Shown here in pieces: positions 8,248-18,105 of a stretch of 64,000 bases of DNA. Origin of the DNA: Adhaeribacter aerolatus. Lineage in GTDB: Bacteria; Bacteroidota; Bacteroidia; Cytophagales; Hymenobacteraceae. The notes under the pieces are model-generated. The model was given only the letters and a program-made list of their open reading frames with translations. It was not told the origin of the DNA and made no database searches. Each line of letters opens with the position of its first letter. The stretch's first letter is position 1. The position numbers and the translations under genes are program-made. Where the stretch lies: NCBI RefSeq assembly GCF_007991635.1, contig NZ_BJYS01000003.1, positions 1-64,000 of the forward strand, in the 5' to 3' direction.

Positions 8248-8310
8248 GTTGTGCGTAGAGTTAGCGCAGCACTCTACGCACTTACCGGAAGCTAATCTAT
8301 GATTGGCGTA
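8248..8310 (+). repeat. REP-like palindromic repeat, copy E
   Basis: GTGCGTAGAG TTAGCGCAGC ACTCTACGCA keeps the hairpin-1 stem with a shared loop change, followed by a weakened second hairpin (GCTAATCTATGATTGGC). This is the right-hand edge of the repeat-studded accessory region, just downstream of both converging genes. Confidence 0.8.
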
Positions 8311-8326
8311 ATTAAATTATCCCAAA

Positions 8327-11300
8327 TTACTTAAACAACCCCAATAAATCCCTCTTCGATAGTGATTTCAGCAAAACGTTATCCGTTTTAACTAAATCTT
8401 TCACCAACGCCTTCTTACTTTCCTGCAGCTTCTGAATTTTTTCTTCCACAGTATTGGGGCAGATGAGGCGGACGGCTACTACATGTTTTTCCTGCCCGAT
8501 GCGGTACACCCGGTCGATGGCCTGGTTTTCGACGGCGGGGTTCCACCAGGGGTCTACAAGGTACACGTAATCGGCACGGGTTAAATTAAGGCCGGTGCCG
8601 CCGGCTTTTAAACTAATTAAAAACACCCGTACGTTAGCGTCATCCTGGAACTGGTTAACCGCCGCGGCCCGGTCCCGGGTTTGGCCGGTAAGCAGGGCAA
8701 ACGGAATGTGCCGGGCGCTTAATTCTTTTTTTATGAGCTCCAGCATGGTTACAAACTGCGAGAACACCAGTATTTTGTGGTGCGGCGCTTTGCTTTGGAT
8801 TTGCTCCAGCAAAGTTTCTATTTTGGCCGAGGAAGCCAGGCTATAGTCGCCGCCGGTGAGCAAGGCCGGGGAGTTGCAGATTTGACGCAGTTGGGTAAGG
8901 CCGGTGAGCACGTGCATGCTGTTTTTCAGCACTTCGCCATCGCCTTGCGCCGATATAAAATCGCGGATTTCCCGCTCGGCGGCATCGTATACGCGGCGCT
9001 GCTCCGCCCCCATTTCGCAATAGATCACCATTTCGGTTTTGTCGGGCAGTTCGGGGGCCACCTGCTCTTTGGTGCGCCGTAATACGAAGGGGCTTACCTT
9101 TTGCTGTAGTTCGGCGGCCCGGCGGCTATCCTTAAACTTATCGATGGGCGTGGAATAATGGTCGCGGAAATAGCGCTTGTTGCCCAGCAAACCGGGACAG
9201 GCAAACGACAACTGCCCGTACAAATCGAAGGTGTTGTTCTCGATGGGCGTACCCGTCAGCACCAGTTTGTTCCGCGCTTGCAGCAAGCGCACCGCCCGGT
9301 ACCGCTCGGTTTCCGGGTTCTTAATATTCTGCGATTCGTCGAGGATAATGTAATTAAACGGATATTCCTTCAGCACCCGGATATCCGACAGCAGCGTGCC
9401 GTAAGAGGTCAGCACAATTTCGTATTGGTTTAGCTCGGCAATATTTTTTATGCGGGTGGCGCCGTAAACCGTTAATATTTTAAGCGAAGGAGCAAATTTG
9501 GCTACTTCGTCCTGCCAGTTAAATAGCAAAGAAGTAGGTACCACCACCAGGTTGGTGTTTTGTTTAACCCGTCCGCGCTGCGCCAATAAAAAAGCTAATA
9601 CCTGGATGGTTTTACCCAAACCCATGTCGTCGGCGAGACAGCCGCCAAAGTTAAATTCGTCCAGGAAAGAAAGCCAGTTCAGGCCTTGTTTCTGGTAACC
9701 GCGTAAGGTGGCGTGCAGGCCGGCGGGCACTTCGGCTTCGGGCAAGGCTTTAAAGTTGGCCAGCTTCTGGCGGTACTGTATTAGTTCGGTTTGCACTTCC
9801 TGGCTCAGCACTTCGTCTTCGTACAGCTCCGTTATTACCGAATAATTTATTTTGGGTGTCCGGATGTGTTCGCCGGCTACTTCGCCCACCGCCAAATAAC
9901 GGGCAAATTTTTCCAGCCATTCCTGGGGCAACAAACCCTGGGTGCCGTCGCCGAGCTGCACAAACTTGCTTTTGTTCCGGATGGCCTGGTGCAGGTATTT
10001 GAGCGAGGCCTGCTGCTGCCCAAACTTTACTTTAACGGTGGTGTCGAACCAGTTAATGCCGCTTGTAACCTGGATGCTGATTTTGGCTTTGTGCGGGTTG
10101 AGGCGGTTATTTTTCAAGTCTTTAAAACCCAGCACGGTAATATTTGCCTGGTGCCAGGCCTCGAAGGCATCCAGAAACCAACCCTCTTCCAGGAAGCGGT
10201 CACGGTGCAGGTAAAAGCAATCTTGGTGGAGTTGTTCGTAAAAAAACGGGTGCTGCTTCAAAATGTCGGCCACCAGGTTGTGTTCGGCTTCCTCGTCGCG
10301 GGCCAGCGTAAAGGCCTGGCCCCGGGCATCGGTGCCGTAAATTTGCTTGTGCGTGAGCACCGGTATTTCCAGGGGGCCGTACTTCATTACCGGCGTCAGC
10401 AAAATAAAATCCTCCGACTCCGATAAATAAATGATTCCTTCCCGGGTTTCGGCCAGGCCAAAATCGACTATTTGCTTCGGCGTAGCTGGTTTTAGGTAAG
10501 CGTAATTTACCTTTATTTTACTTTCGAGGCTGGCCAGCACCGTTTCCCGGAACTCGGCAAACTTAGATTCGTGGATTAATATTTTGTGGTTGTGCTTTTT
10601 GAAAAACCGGATAATCCGGAGCAAATCGGGGTTATCCAGCAAATACAAATTTTTCTTAACCTGGATAAAATATTCGTGCTGCACCGCCAGGTGTTGCAAA
10701 TCGTAGGGCTGGTCCAGGAGGGTTAGGGTGCCGGTAATCTCGTAAAAATTATCTTTCACCACCACGTCCAGCACCAGGTTTACCGGCAAACTTTGCACCG
10801 CCACCGGCACCAGCGAACTAGCCGTAAAATTGCCCGAAGCCCGGTTATTATTAGGATTGTGCTGGTAAAATTTAAAGCCCAGCGGATTTCTAACCAGTGC
10901 CTTCAAAGCCGCCAAATCCGCCTCGCCCGGTTCGGCCTCGTAGCTGCGCTGAAACTTAGTTATAGCCGTAAAGAATTTAAGTTCTTCGGGGTTTTCGGTG
11001 AGCCAAATAAGGTCGGCGGGGTTAATTTGCTGTAAGGGATTTTTTAGTTTGCCGCCAGCCGTAACCCCCGCCTGGTAAAGTTCCAGGTACAAATGCTTGT
11101 AATATTTATGCTCCGCGATAACCACAATGTAGGTTTTGTCCGGGGTAGTTGCCACGGTGCGCGGCGGTACCGGTGGTTTGGGCTGGGGCAATAATTGTTC
11201 CTGCAAAATAGCCTGGGTGGCGGGGTTCACCGGCAGCAACTCTTTTAGCCGCGGCTTTATGGTAATATTTTTGTTCGCATATTCCAGGTCGAAATATTTG

Positions 11301-11806
11301 TCCAGGTTTTTTTCGGCGGCCAGGCCGTAATCCTGGGCCACGGGTAATATTTTGTTCCGGCGCAATTCGGCATCGAAAAACACCCGGAAGTCGGGCCGGG
11401 TTAGCAGGGCCTGCAATACCTGGGCCTGGTGTTCGCATAAGTAATTTTTAGGCCGGGTGCAGGCACAGGAAAGCCATAAACCCGTAGGAAACTGCACCAC
11501 CTTTACTTCCGGCCGCTGGCCGCCGCCCGCACTCGTGAACAAACCCTGATTCAGTTGCAAATAGGCCGGGAAAATATCGTACGACGAGCCAATATAGGAG
11601 ACTGCCTCGGCGGCCGTGTGTTGTAAAATAAAGTTATAATTCACCTCCGCGAGCGCGCTTACCGCCAGCAGGTAATCCGTGGCGTGGGCATTGGTGCTCG
11701 CGGTGTTTAGGGTTCCGGGATCTTTTTCGGGCATCTTTCCTGGTTTCGCTGCCGAAGTTAAACAGAAACTTTTTGCTTTGGCGGAGAAAGTAATTGTTTT
11801 AACCAA
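8327..11806 (-). CDS. SNF2-family helicase with SWIM zinc finger
   Basis: A 1159-residue DNA translocase of the Swi2/Snf2 superfamily. A SWIM-type zinc finger lies near the N-terminus (C114, C116, C124, H126 in CACTRPKNYLCEH). A long middle domain follows. The two RecA-like lobes occupy about residues 690-1159: Walker A in ADDMGLGKTIQ (near 725), Walker B DESQ in IILDESQNIKN, the VLTGTPIENN motif, and the motif VI region DPWWNPAVENQAIDRVYRIG. SWIM-SNF2 proteins are common, conserved Bacteroidota chromosomal genes whose specific substrate is unknown. A second possible start is the methionine at residue 25. It transcribes toward the accessory island and has no operon partner. Confidence 0.93.
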   Translation of the reverse strand: MVKTITFSAKAKSFCLTSAAKPGKMPEKDPGTLNTASTNAHATDYLLAVSALAEVNYNFILQHTAAEAVSYIGSSYDIFPAYLQLNQGLFTSAGGGQRPEVKVVQFPTGLWLSCACTRPKNYLCEHQAQVLQALLTRPDFRVFFDAELRRNKILPVAQDYGLAAEKNLDKYFDLEYANKNITIKPRLKELLPVNPATQAILQEQLLPQPKPPVPPRTVATTPDKTYIVVIAEHKYYKHLYLELYQAGVTAGGKLKNPLQQINPADLIWLTENPEELKFFTAITKFQRSYEAEPGEADLAALKALVRNPLGFKFYQHNPNNNRASGNFTASSLVPVAVQSLPVNLVLDVVVKDNFYEITGTLTLLDQPYDLQHLAVQHEYFIQVKKNLYLLDNPDLLRIIRFFKKHNHKILIHESKFAEFRETVLASLESKIKVNYAYLKPATPKQIVDFGLAETREGIIYLSESEDFILLTPVMKYGPLEIPVLTHKQIYGTDARGQAFTLARDEEAEHNLVADILKQHPFFYEQLHQDCFYLHRDRFLEEGWFLDAFEAWHQANITVLGFKDLKNNRLNPHKAKISIQVTSGINWFDTTVKVKFGQQQASLKYLHQAIRNKSKFVQLGDGTQGLLPQEWLEKFARYLAVGEVAGEHIRTPKINYSVITELYEDEVLSQEVQTELIQYRQKLANFKALPEAEVPAGLHATLRGYQKQGLNWLSFLDEFNFGGCLADDMGLGKTIQVLAFLLAQRGRVKQNTNLVVVPTSLLFNWQDEVAKFAPSLKILTVYGATRIKNIAELNQYEIVLTSYGTLLSDIRVLKEYPFNYIILDESQNIKNPETERYRAVRLLQARNKLVLTGTPIENNTFDLYGQLSFACPGLLGNKRYFRDHYSTPIDKFKDSRRAAELQQKVSPFVLRRTKEQVAPELPDKTEMVIYCEMGAEQRRVYDAAEREIRDFISAQGDGEVLKNSMHVLTGLTQLRQICNSPALLTGGDYSLASSAKIETLLEQIQSKAPHHKILVFSQFVTMLELIKKELSARHIPFALLTGQTRDRAAAVNQFQDDANVRVFLISLKAGGTGLNLTRADYVYLVDPWWNPAVENQAIDRVYRIGQEKHVVAVRLICPNTVEEKIQKLQESKKALVKDLVKTDNVLLKSLSKRDLLGLFK

Positions 11807-12137
11807 CTACCGCAAGCGAAGTGGCTGTTACCACGAGCCGGAAAGCGCGGCTATCATCTAACTGCCCCTTGGGTAAAACTACGAAAGTGCCGTTTATTTG
11901 CCTTTGCCTAGCTAAATATTCAGACATATCTATCTGACTATCAATTCATATATTTAAAAAAGCTGCTTCTTTTTTACACCGGCAGCCGTTTCGCCCAAAG
12001 GTAAATTTCCCGCATTCAAAGCCCGAAAAGGCATACTTAACTTATTAAAATTGCGCAGGCACCACTATCGCAATTACCTTCACCCCAATATTTACCAGAC
12101 AATTACATAATTATCAACCCATTACCTCCTAAAAACT
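11807..12137. other. Divergent intergenic region
   Basis: 331 bases between the minus-strand helicase and the plus-strand lipoprotein gene. It must hold both promoters. I see no ORF, hairpin terminator or RNA gene in it. Confidence 0.5.
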
Positions 12138-12719
12138 ATGAAAGCTTTAAATCAACCTTCTCTCCTGCATAAAGGATTATTTGCCTCTTTGTTACTGCTC
12201 ATGAGCGTGCTGCTACCAGGTTGTTTTTTATTTGATGACGACGATCCGGCGCCGGAACCGAAGCACGAAGTACCAACTGAATTAGCCCGGAAATGGACGG
12301 CGGGGCAATTTTCGATGAGCGAGTTCTGGGATTACAACGGCAGCTATACCGGCAATGCCTTTGAGGCGGGCCTGGCCTTCGATTTTAAACCCGACGGCAA
12401 ATGCGAATTTTACCTCGTAGCCGGCGGTACTTCTTACGGCTGCCGCACCGAAACTTTTGTTTACAAGAAAGGCACCGTGCAATTTAACGAAGATAACCAG
12501 TCTTTTACCTTTACCCCCACGGAAGGGCGGGCCCGGGGATTCTACAAAGGCTGTGCCTCGGCTTACCAGAACTACGATAATAAAACGGAAAAGAAAGACC
12601 TCAAACCCGAAACCTACTATTACACCCTGCAACCCGGTAGTAATGGCCAAACCAACCTCATCATCCGGTTCGAACCGCAGGCAACTTCTTATACTACCTT
12701 TTGGCCGGCTAACTGGTAA
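12138..12719 (+). CDS. Hypothetical lipoprotein
   Basis: A 193-residue protein with a lipoprotein signal peptide: hydrophobic core FASLLLLMSVLLPGC, lipidated cysteine at about 29, then an acidic Asp-rich stretch (FDDDDPAPEP) typical of Bacteroidota surface-exported lipoproteins. The mature part is a small beta-rich domain resembling lipocalin-like 'lipoprotein of unknown function' folds (FDFKPDGKCEFYLVAGG, then FTFTPTEGRARGFYKGC). No family I can name confidently. Monocistronic; a 15-bp perfect hairpin follows the stop. Confidence 0.75.
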   Translation: MKALNQPSLLHKGLFASLLLLMSVLLPGCFLFDDDDPAPEPKHEVPTELARKWTAGQFSMSEFWDYNGSYTGNAFEAGLAFDFKPDGKCEFYLVAGGTSYGCRTETFVYKKGTVQFNEDNQSFTFTPTEGRARGFYKGCASAYQNYDNKTEKKDLKPETYYYTLQPGSNGQTNLIIRFEPQATSYTTFWPANW

Positions 12720-12731
12720 GGCTAACGGCGA

Positions 12732-12769
12732 CCAAACCAAAGCGCTCATCTGGCAGCGCTTTGGTTTGG
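12732..12769 (+). terminator. Long perfect hairpin after lipoprotein gene
   Basis: CCAAACCAAAGCGCT pairs with AGCGCTTTGGTTTGG (15 bp, 8-base loop), starting 13 bases after the stop codon. There is no long T tract, so it may be a terminator or a transcript-stabilising hairpin. Confidence 0.55.
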
Positions 12770-13002
12770 CCTAATTGCCGATAAAGGTCTGGTGCTAAAA
12801 GCTAGGCAGCGGGGAACCTGTCAGGATAAATCCCGGAAACAATTTATTTCAAAGGCTAGCCCTAAACATTATAAAAAGCATTTTCTGGCAGGGAGCCAAT
12901 ATTTAATCCCATTCCGAATTAAGCGTATTTCATAAATATCTGGTTAAGTATTAGTTTAAACTTAAGGTGATTTTAATTCATTCCAGGTTAATATTTATTA
13001 AC

Positions 13003-13388
13003 CCTTTTTCTGTTCGTTAGCATTCGCCAATGCGGTGGGTACTTGCTTTTCTCCTGGATGTGATTAACCCTTCCGCCCTCCGGGCACCTTCCCTAAATTA
13101 GGGAAGGAACTAGGCCGAACCAGAACGTCGCCGATTAGCGATGAAGATAAAGTTTATAATCCTGTTTTGATAAATGATTATTTGAGACTAGTAAAGCAGT
13201 AGCGACAGGCAATTGACAGCAGTTTGGGCGATGAGGGCCTTTCAACTTTCCGGTGCGTAGCATTGCGAGGTACGAGCAAAGGAAAGATGAGCATCCCGCA
13301 TGGCCAAACGGGGCCCGCCGGCCGGGAGGCTTCTTAGGCTTTGGCAATCAGTTAGCATCTGACCATCGAAAGATGGAATCTTTCAAAA
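13003..13388 (-). repeat. Interspersed structured repeat, copy R1 (about 386 bp)
   Basis: Reverse-orientation copy of a repeat also found at 18106 and 48889. Shared blocks, read on the minus strand: a hairpin TTGAAAGAT..ATCTTTCGA; AAGAAGCCTCCCGGCCGGCG; CCAAACTGCTGTCAATTGCC; TTCGGCC; the perfect palindrome at 13087-13107 (arms CCTTCCCTAA/TTAGGGAAGG); GTGCCCGGAGGGCGGAAGGG; and the tail AACAGAAAAAGG. The 70-residue minus-strand ORF inside it (13135-13347) shares a peptide with the ORF inside R3, but R2 breaks that frame, so it is repeat sequence rather than a gene. Confidence 0.8.
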
Positions 13389-13722
13389 GAGAGACAAATA
13401 AAACATGGTAGCATTTATGCCATATTATTTAAGAAAATTGGTGTAAGATGATTCTCTCTGCCAGAAATTGCTTTTTAAGGACGTTGGTACATCCGGCAAT
13501 ATTCATTCAGTCCCCATTATGTTTCTGCCGGGCTTAAGCAAAGTAAACCTGGCTATCAATTTTTAAGCATACCCTAAACTTTAGCGGTTATAACGCTGGT
13601 ATCCAAATAATATTTTGAAAGAACAGCCAGATGCTTATCTTGCAACTATAATATTTACCCTGCCTAAATTTATTTACCAACTAACTAATTAGTAAAATAA
13701 TTAAAACCAAAATAATTCAGAT
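13389..13722. other. Intergenic region upstream of the hexosaminidase gene
   Basis: About 330 AT-rich bases between repeat R1 and the GH20 gene. No ORF or RNA gene supported; presumably holds the promoter. Confidence 0.4.
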
Positions 13723-15612
13723 ATGATGCGTGTACGTACCCTATTGCTATTCTGGCTTTGTATTTTTTTTACCACCCTGGTCGGGGCCCAAACGCCTGCC
13801 CCTACCAACCAGCTCGCTATTATTCCCCAGCCGGTAAGTTTAAAACAGTTGCCCGGCAATTTCCAGCTTACCCCTAAAACCAAAATTTACATCGACTCGC
13901 AGGATCCGGAGTTGAAACTGCTGGCCGGTATGCTGGCCGATCAGTTAAAGAGCACCACCGGCTTTGCCCTAAGCGTAACGGAAAAGGCCAACCAGCTTAA
14001 AAGCAAAAATGCCATTGTTTTAACCAAACAACCAGTCGGCACACCGCTGGAGAAAGAAGCTTACTCTTTAGTGGTGCGGCCGGAAAACATCGTGGTGCGG
14101 GCATCGCACGGGCACGGTCTGTTTTACGGTTTACAAACCATTTACCAGTTGCTGCCGGCCGGCCCCGAGGCGGTAGTCGGTAAAGCTGCCGTTGCTATTC
14201 CGGCGGTAGATATTCAGGATCAGCCCCGGTATAGCTGGCGCGGCCTGATGCTGGATGTAGGCCGCTATTTCTACCCGGTCGAGTTTATTAAAAAGTATCT
14301 CGATTACATGGCGATACACAAGCTGAACACCTTTCACTGGCACTTAACCGAAGACCATGGCTGGCGCATCGAGATAAAAAAACACCCGCGTTTAACCCAG
14401 ATTGCCTCCAATCGCGAAGGTACCCAGGTAGGTAACCGCGACCAGATTGATTACCGGCCCCACAGCGGCTATTACACCCAGGAGCAGATTAAAGAGGTGG
14501 TAGCTTACGCCAGTGCCCGTTACATAACCGTGGTACCCGAAGTAGAAATGCCCGGCCATACGCTGGCTGTACTGGCAGCCTATCCGGAGCTGTCGTGCAC
14601 GGGCGGGCCGTTTAAAATGCCGCTGCAATGGGGCATTCAGAAAGATATTTACTGCGCCGGCAACGACCAGACGTTTGCTTTCCTGGAAGATGTTTTAACT
14701 GAGGTAACCGCGCTGTTTCCGAGTCCCATCATTCATATTGGCGGCGACGAAGCGCCCAAAGACCGCTGGAAAGCCTGCGCCAAATGCCAGGCCCGCATCA
14801 AGGCCGAAAATTTAAAAGACGAGCACGAACTGCAGAGTTATTTTATCAAGCGGATTGAAAAATTTCTGTTGACTAAAAACAAAAATATTATTGGCTGGGA
14901 CGAAATACTGGAAGGTGGTCTGGCGCCCAATGCGGCGGTTATGTCGTGGCGCGGTGTTAAAGGGGGTATTGCGGCTGCTAAAGAACGTCATAATGTGGTG
15001 ATGTCGCCTAATTCTTTCCTTTATTTAGATTATTACCAAGGCGACCGGGCGCTGGAACCGAAAGCCATTGGCGGTATGCTGCTGCTGGAAAAAGTATATT
15101 CTTACGAACCCACGCCGGCCGAGTTAACGCCCGAAGAAGCCAAATATATTATTGGTACGCAAGGCAATGTCTGGGCCGAATACATTCATACCCCCGAAAA
15201 AGCAGAATACATGACATTCCCAAGGGCCGCGGCGCTGGCCGAAGTAGCCTGGACGCCGGCTAACCTGAAAAACTGGGATAGCTTTAAAAGAAGAATGGAA
15301 ACCCAGTACCAACGGTATGATGCGGCCGGTATTAATTATGCCAAAAGCGCCCACAACGTTTTTCTGGAAGTAGCGCCCGACACTGAAGCCAAAAATGTGA
15401 CGGTTTCTTTAAAAAACGGCAGCCACGATTCTAAAATATTCTACACCCTGGATGGCACCGAACCTACTTTGGAAGCTTTGCAGTATACCATACCCTTTAA
15501 AATTAATAACCCCACCATGGTAAAAGCAGCCACTTTCCGGAATAAGGAGCAAATAGGCAAAGTAACCTCCCGTGCTATCAGCGAACAGGATTTAACCGGC
15601 AAGAAAGAATAA
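13723..15612 (+). CDS. Secreted beta-N-acetylhexosaminidase (GH20)
   Basis: A 629-residue exported glycoside hydrolase family 20 enzyme that removes terminal N-acetylglucosamine/galactosamine from chitin fragments or glycans. Signal peptide at 1-23 (LLLFWLCIFFTTLVGAQ). An N-terminal GH20b-type alpha/beta domain (about 30-160) precedes the catalytic barrel, which begins at YSWRGLMLDVGRYF. The catalytic pair is D342-E343 in HIGGDEAPKDRW, and NTFHWHLTEDHGW is a second family signature. The C-terminus carries the chitobiase/beta-hexosaminidase C-terminal domain (FYTLDGTEPT). Probably periplasmic or surface-associated. Its own terminator follows, so it is monocistronic. Confidence 0.95.
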   Translation: MMRVRTLLLFWLCIFFTTLVGAQTPAPTNQLAIIPQPVSLKQLPGNFQLTPKTKIYIDSQDPELKLLAGMLADQLKSTTGFALSVTEKANQLKSKNAIVLTKQPVGTPLEKEAYSLVVRPENIVVRASHGHGLFYGLQTIYQLLPAGPEAVVGKAAVAIPAVDIQDQPRYSWRGLMLDVGRYFYPVEFIKKYLDYMAIHKLNTFHWHLTEDHGWRIEIKKHPRLTQIASNREGTQVGNRDQIDYRPHSGYYTQEQIKEVVAYASARYITVVPEVEMPGHTLAVLAAYPELSCTGGPFKMPLQWGIQKDIYCAGNDQTFAFLEDVLTEVTALFPSPIIHIGGDEAPKDRWKACAKCQARIKAENLKDEHELQSYFIKRIEKFLLTKNKNIIGWDEILEGGLAPNAAVMSWRGVKGGIAAAKERHNVVMSPNSFLYLDYYQGDRALEPKAIGGMLLLEKVYSYEPTPAELTPEEAKYIIGTQGNVWAEYIHTPEKAEYMTFPRAAALAEVAWTPANLKNWDSFKRRMETQYQRYDAAGINYAKSAHNVFLEVAPDTEAKNVTVSLKNGSHDSKIFYTLDGTEPTLEALQYTIPFKINNPTMVKAATFRNKEQIGKVTSRAISEQDLTGKKE

Positions 15613-15634
15613 TATTATTAAAACCTGCGCTATA

Positions 15635-15669
15635 GGGGTAAAGGGTGAAAAAGCACTTTACCCCTTTTT
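15635..15669 (+). terminator. Rho-independent terminator of the GH20 gene
   Basis: Stem GGGGTAAAGgGTG / GCaCTTTACCCC followed by TTTTT, 22 bases after the stop codon. Confidence 0.85.
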
Positions 15670-15939
15670 GTTATCCTCACTCTAGGAGGTTGCAATACAG
15701 GCTTCGGAAGAATATCTTATAAGTGTTCGCCGGTGCAAATATTCCCGAAACAGCGAAAACCAGCTTATCGTTTGCCGAAACAAAGGACTAGAAAAACTAC
15801 TAATTGGTCAGAAGTACAGTGTTAAGTGCATTAAAATCATAGCTTTGCCTCATAATTTACCGGGGAAAACACCCGGCGCGGGCTACCAACGGACGAATGA
15901 TTAACCGGCCTTGCAGCATTTGAATAAAGCTGTTTACCG

Positions 15940-16506
15940 TTAATTTACTTTGGGAAGATAAGCCGCTAATTTACCTTTGTTTTGTTCATATAAGCGCTGG
16001 CTGCCACTAATCTGAAAGTTTTTACTCCGGTGGCCAATGAGTATTCCAATACCACTACCCGTAAGGACACCTAACCCCGCCCCAATTAAGGTGGCACCCG
16101 TTTGGTCGATAATTGTAAATGAGCATTCGCTCAAGCCAAGGAAGCCGGGCGTAGCGTCACAGGGTTGGTAGGCAATACTGCCGATGATGCCGCCCAGCAG
16201 CAAACCACTTAGTCCGCCTAAAACACCACCGCTGGTAACTGCATGGCCTTTCCGGAGTTTTATACCCGCAATATCTTTTACCGCTAGTTGCTGGTTGTTC
16301 ATGCCTGCTGGGTTTAAGTTCATAACCCTACTGCTCCGGCTCAATTCAAGACTCGAATCATTCAGGGAGAATAAATATCCGAATACTGCGCGCCCCCCTA
16401 CCAGTTGTACTTTTGCTTTGGCTAATTTTATACCAGGTGGTGAAGTAAACCCGATGCCAGGTAAGCATAGCAAAAGAAATAACCAGAGAATTTTGGCTGT
16501 TTTCAT
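15940..16506 (-). CDS. Exported hypothetical protein with glycine-zipper segment
   Basis: A 188-residue protein with a signal peptide (LWLFLLLCLPGIGFTS). A small beta-rich domain (VQLVGGRAVFGYLFSLNDSS...) reminiscent of an SH3-like 'response to change' fold follows. Two glycine-rich hydrophobic helices (GGVLGGLSGLLLGGIIGSIA and LIGAGLGVLTGSGIGILIG, about 90-165) are of the kind found in glycine-zipper envelope proteins. Two cysteines lie between the helices. Function unknown; the helices suggest insertion in a membrane. Intergenic 15670-15939 holds nothing else I can support. Confidence 0.65.
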   Translation of the reverse strand: MKTAKILWLFLLLCLPGIGFTSPPGIKLAKAKVQLVGGRAVFGYLFSLNDSSLELSRSSRVMNLNPAGMNNQQLAVKDIAGIKLRKGHAVTSGGVLGGLSGLLLGGIIGSIAYQPCDATPGFLGLSECSFTIIDQTGATLIGAGLGVLTGSGIGILIGHRSKNFQISGSQRLYEQNKGKLAAYLPKVN

Positions 16507-16811
16507 AGCGGCTTTAACATAAATATTCGTATTTCTAACAGAAAAGCATTCGGGCAGGCTGGTAATAAAATCCCACTACGCTTACCTGTAGGAACAGGAA
16601 TTCTAGATGCTAAAATTCAGATAACCTTGCCCCTTGGTAGTAGTTAGCCCATAATAAAGCTAACTTTATTTATTATATTATACAAACAAAAAATTAGACT
16701 ATTTGTACAACCAACTGCTTTAAAGCTTTAAATAATATTGAGCAAGTATAAAGTGGTGACTTTTAGGACAACTTCTTCAGAAAGGAGAAACCGGCGGGTA
16801 GAAACCTGTCT
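16507..16811. other. Intergenic region
   Basis: 305 AT-rich bases between two minus-strand hypothetical genes. No ORF, hairpin or RNA gene that I can support. Confidence 0.4.
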
Positions 16812-17135
16812 TTAAAAATAAATGTCAGCGTTCTGGTTAATGGAAGCACCTCTTTTGAATAATTCCAGGTCGGTGCAGTAAGCCTCGTGCAACAAGTTAA
16901 TAAGGGAGGAGTCGTCTTTTCTTTTATCTAGCAGTTTACAAATCTTCTGCAAATGACACAGGTGGGCATCCGATAAAAATATATTAAAGTAAATTGAATT
17001 TATTTCCTTTTTAAGAACAGCCACCTCCGGATAGGCAGTCTCGTAAACCGCTATTGTTTTGTATAGGCGAGCCAAAATCGACTTATAATCAATCGTAATT
17101 TGTTGCGGATTATTGTACTTATCGCTGTATAACAT
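16812..17135 (-). CDS. Hypothetical protein, all-helical
   Basis: A 107-residue acidic, predicted all-alpha protein (YKSILARLYKTIAVYETAYP, then LHEAYCTDLELFKRGAS) with no signal peptide or known motif. Codon use resembles the neighbouring chromosome, and the frame is intact. No family recognised and no operon partner. Confidence 0.5.
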   Translation of the reverse strand: MLYSDKYNNPQQITIDYKSILARLYKTIAVYETAYPEVAVLKKEINSIYFNIFLSDAHLCHLQKICKLLDKRKDDSSLINLLHEAYCTDLELFKRGASINQNADIYF

Positions 17136-17670
17136 TAAACCAAAAATAAACCTCTCTACAACCAGATTCTAACGGATCTATAAATTTCGTCCACTCCATA
17201 TAAGTACCCTACTTTTTATTTTTCATAAATATGGGAAAAATAAAGCCTTAAAAAAATAAAATTTCGATGAACAAACCCCTTTAAGCGACCAAACGCTATT
17301 TCCAAACCCTTTATATACACCTTTGTGGGCAGTATTCCTTTTTACGCCGGTTACCCCTTGTAATCCTTATATCCTATTAACCCATCCTCTCATCTATTTA
17401 TTGTTCTACCTGATTTTTAACATGGCAGCCAATCACCTGAGCTTTAAACGATTACCTCTGTTCCAGCAAATCTTACCTAAATCTAAAAAAAATTTTATTT
17501 TAAAAAATTAGGTTTCTTTGATAAGTTCTTTATTTTTACTCAATAACTAACTATAAAAGCATAATTATTAAATATTATCTTAATATTAAAACCAATATTT
17601 TAAGACAACTAATATAAGTAAAATACCATTATTATAATATTTTTCATAAAATAGGTTAATAATATAACTC
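17136..17670. other. AT-rich intergenic region
   Basis: 535 bases, strongly AT-rich towards 17510-17670. A 62-codon ORF (17323-17511) is present, but its composition and lack of any recognisable feature do not support a gene. No RNA gene seen. Confidence 0.4.
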
Positions 17671-17952
17671 ATGAATTTTGATTATACCGGATTAGTAGTA
17701 ACAGAGTGCGGACGCAAACTAAAAATTGATTTGTTTGATCAACTGGCAGTTGGTGTGCTGGAATGCGATGATTTTTTAAATAACCCGTCTTTTATACCTT
17801 CTACTTTTTCAGTTTACAAAACAAGCTCAGGATTGTACTTATTACAGACAACTTCTTTTAACGAAGAGAACGATACGCTCGACACCACTTATAAAATAAT
17901 TCCGGAATCTGAAGTTTCGGTTTACCTGGAAAACTGCTGTTACAACATCTAA
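17671..17952 (+). CDS. Small hypothetical protein
   Basis: A 93-residue acidic protein (MNFDYTGLVVTECGRKLKID...) ending in CCYNI. No signal peptide or transmembrane segment. The balanced amino-acid composition and predicted beta-rich pattern suggest a real small cytosolic protein. No family recognised. Preceded by an AT-rich region that could contain its promoter. Confidence 0.45.
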   Translation: MNFDYTGLVVTECGRKLKIDLFDQLAVGVLECDDFLNNPSFIPSTFSVYKTSSGLYLLQTTSFNEENDTLDTTYKIIPESEVSVYLENCCYNI

Positions 17953-18105
17953 ATAACGGTTAGCCGTCTAGCTTTCAACTCATACCGCTCTATCTATCAA
18001 ACAGCAGGAAAGGTCTACAATACCAACTCTTCTAAAAAGTATTCGGTAAATTGTTTGATGTTTTATTTGCCTGGAGTGTGTCAATCACAATATCTGATGT
18101 TCTTC

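Noticed and set aside
9791-10426. 211-codon plus-strand ORF
   Set aside because: Antisense shadow of the SNF2 helicase gene, which has full motif support.
13135-13347. 70-codon minus-strand ORF with KKPPGRRAPFGHAGC
   Set aside because: Lies inside interspersed repeat R1. The same peptide occurs in R3, but R2 interrupts it, so it is a by-product of DNA conservation.
17323-17511. 62-codon ORF
   Set aside because: Poor composition, no recognisable feature, AT-rich chance ORF.
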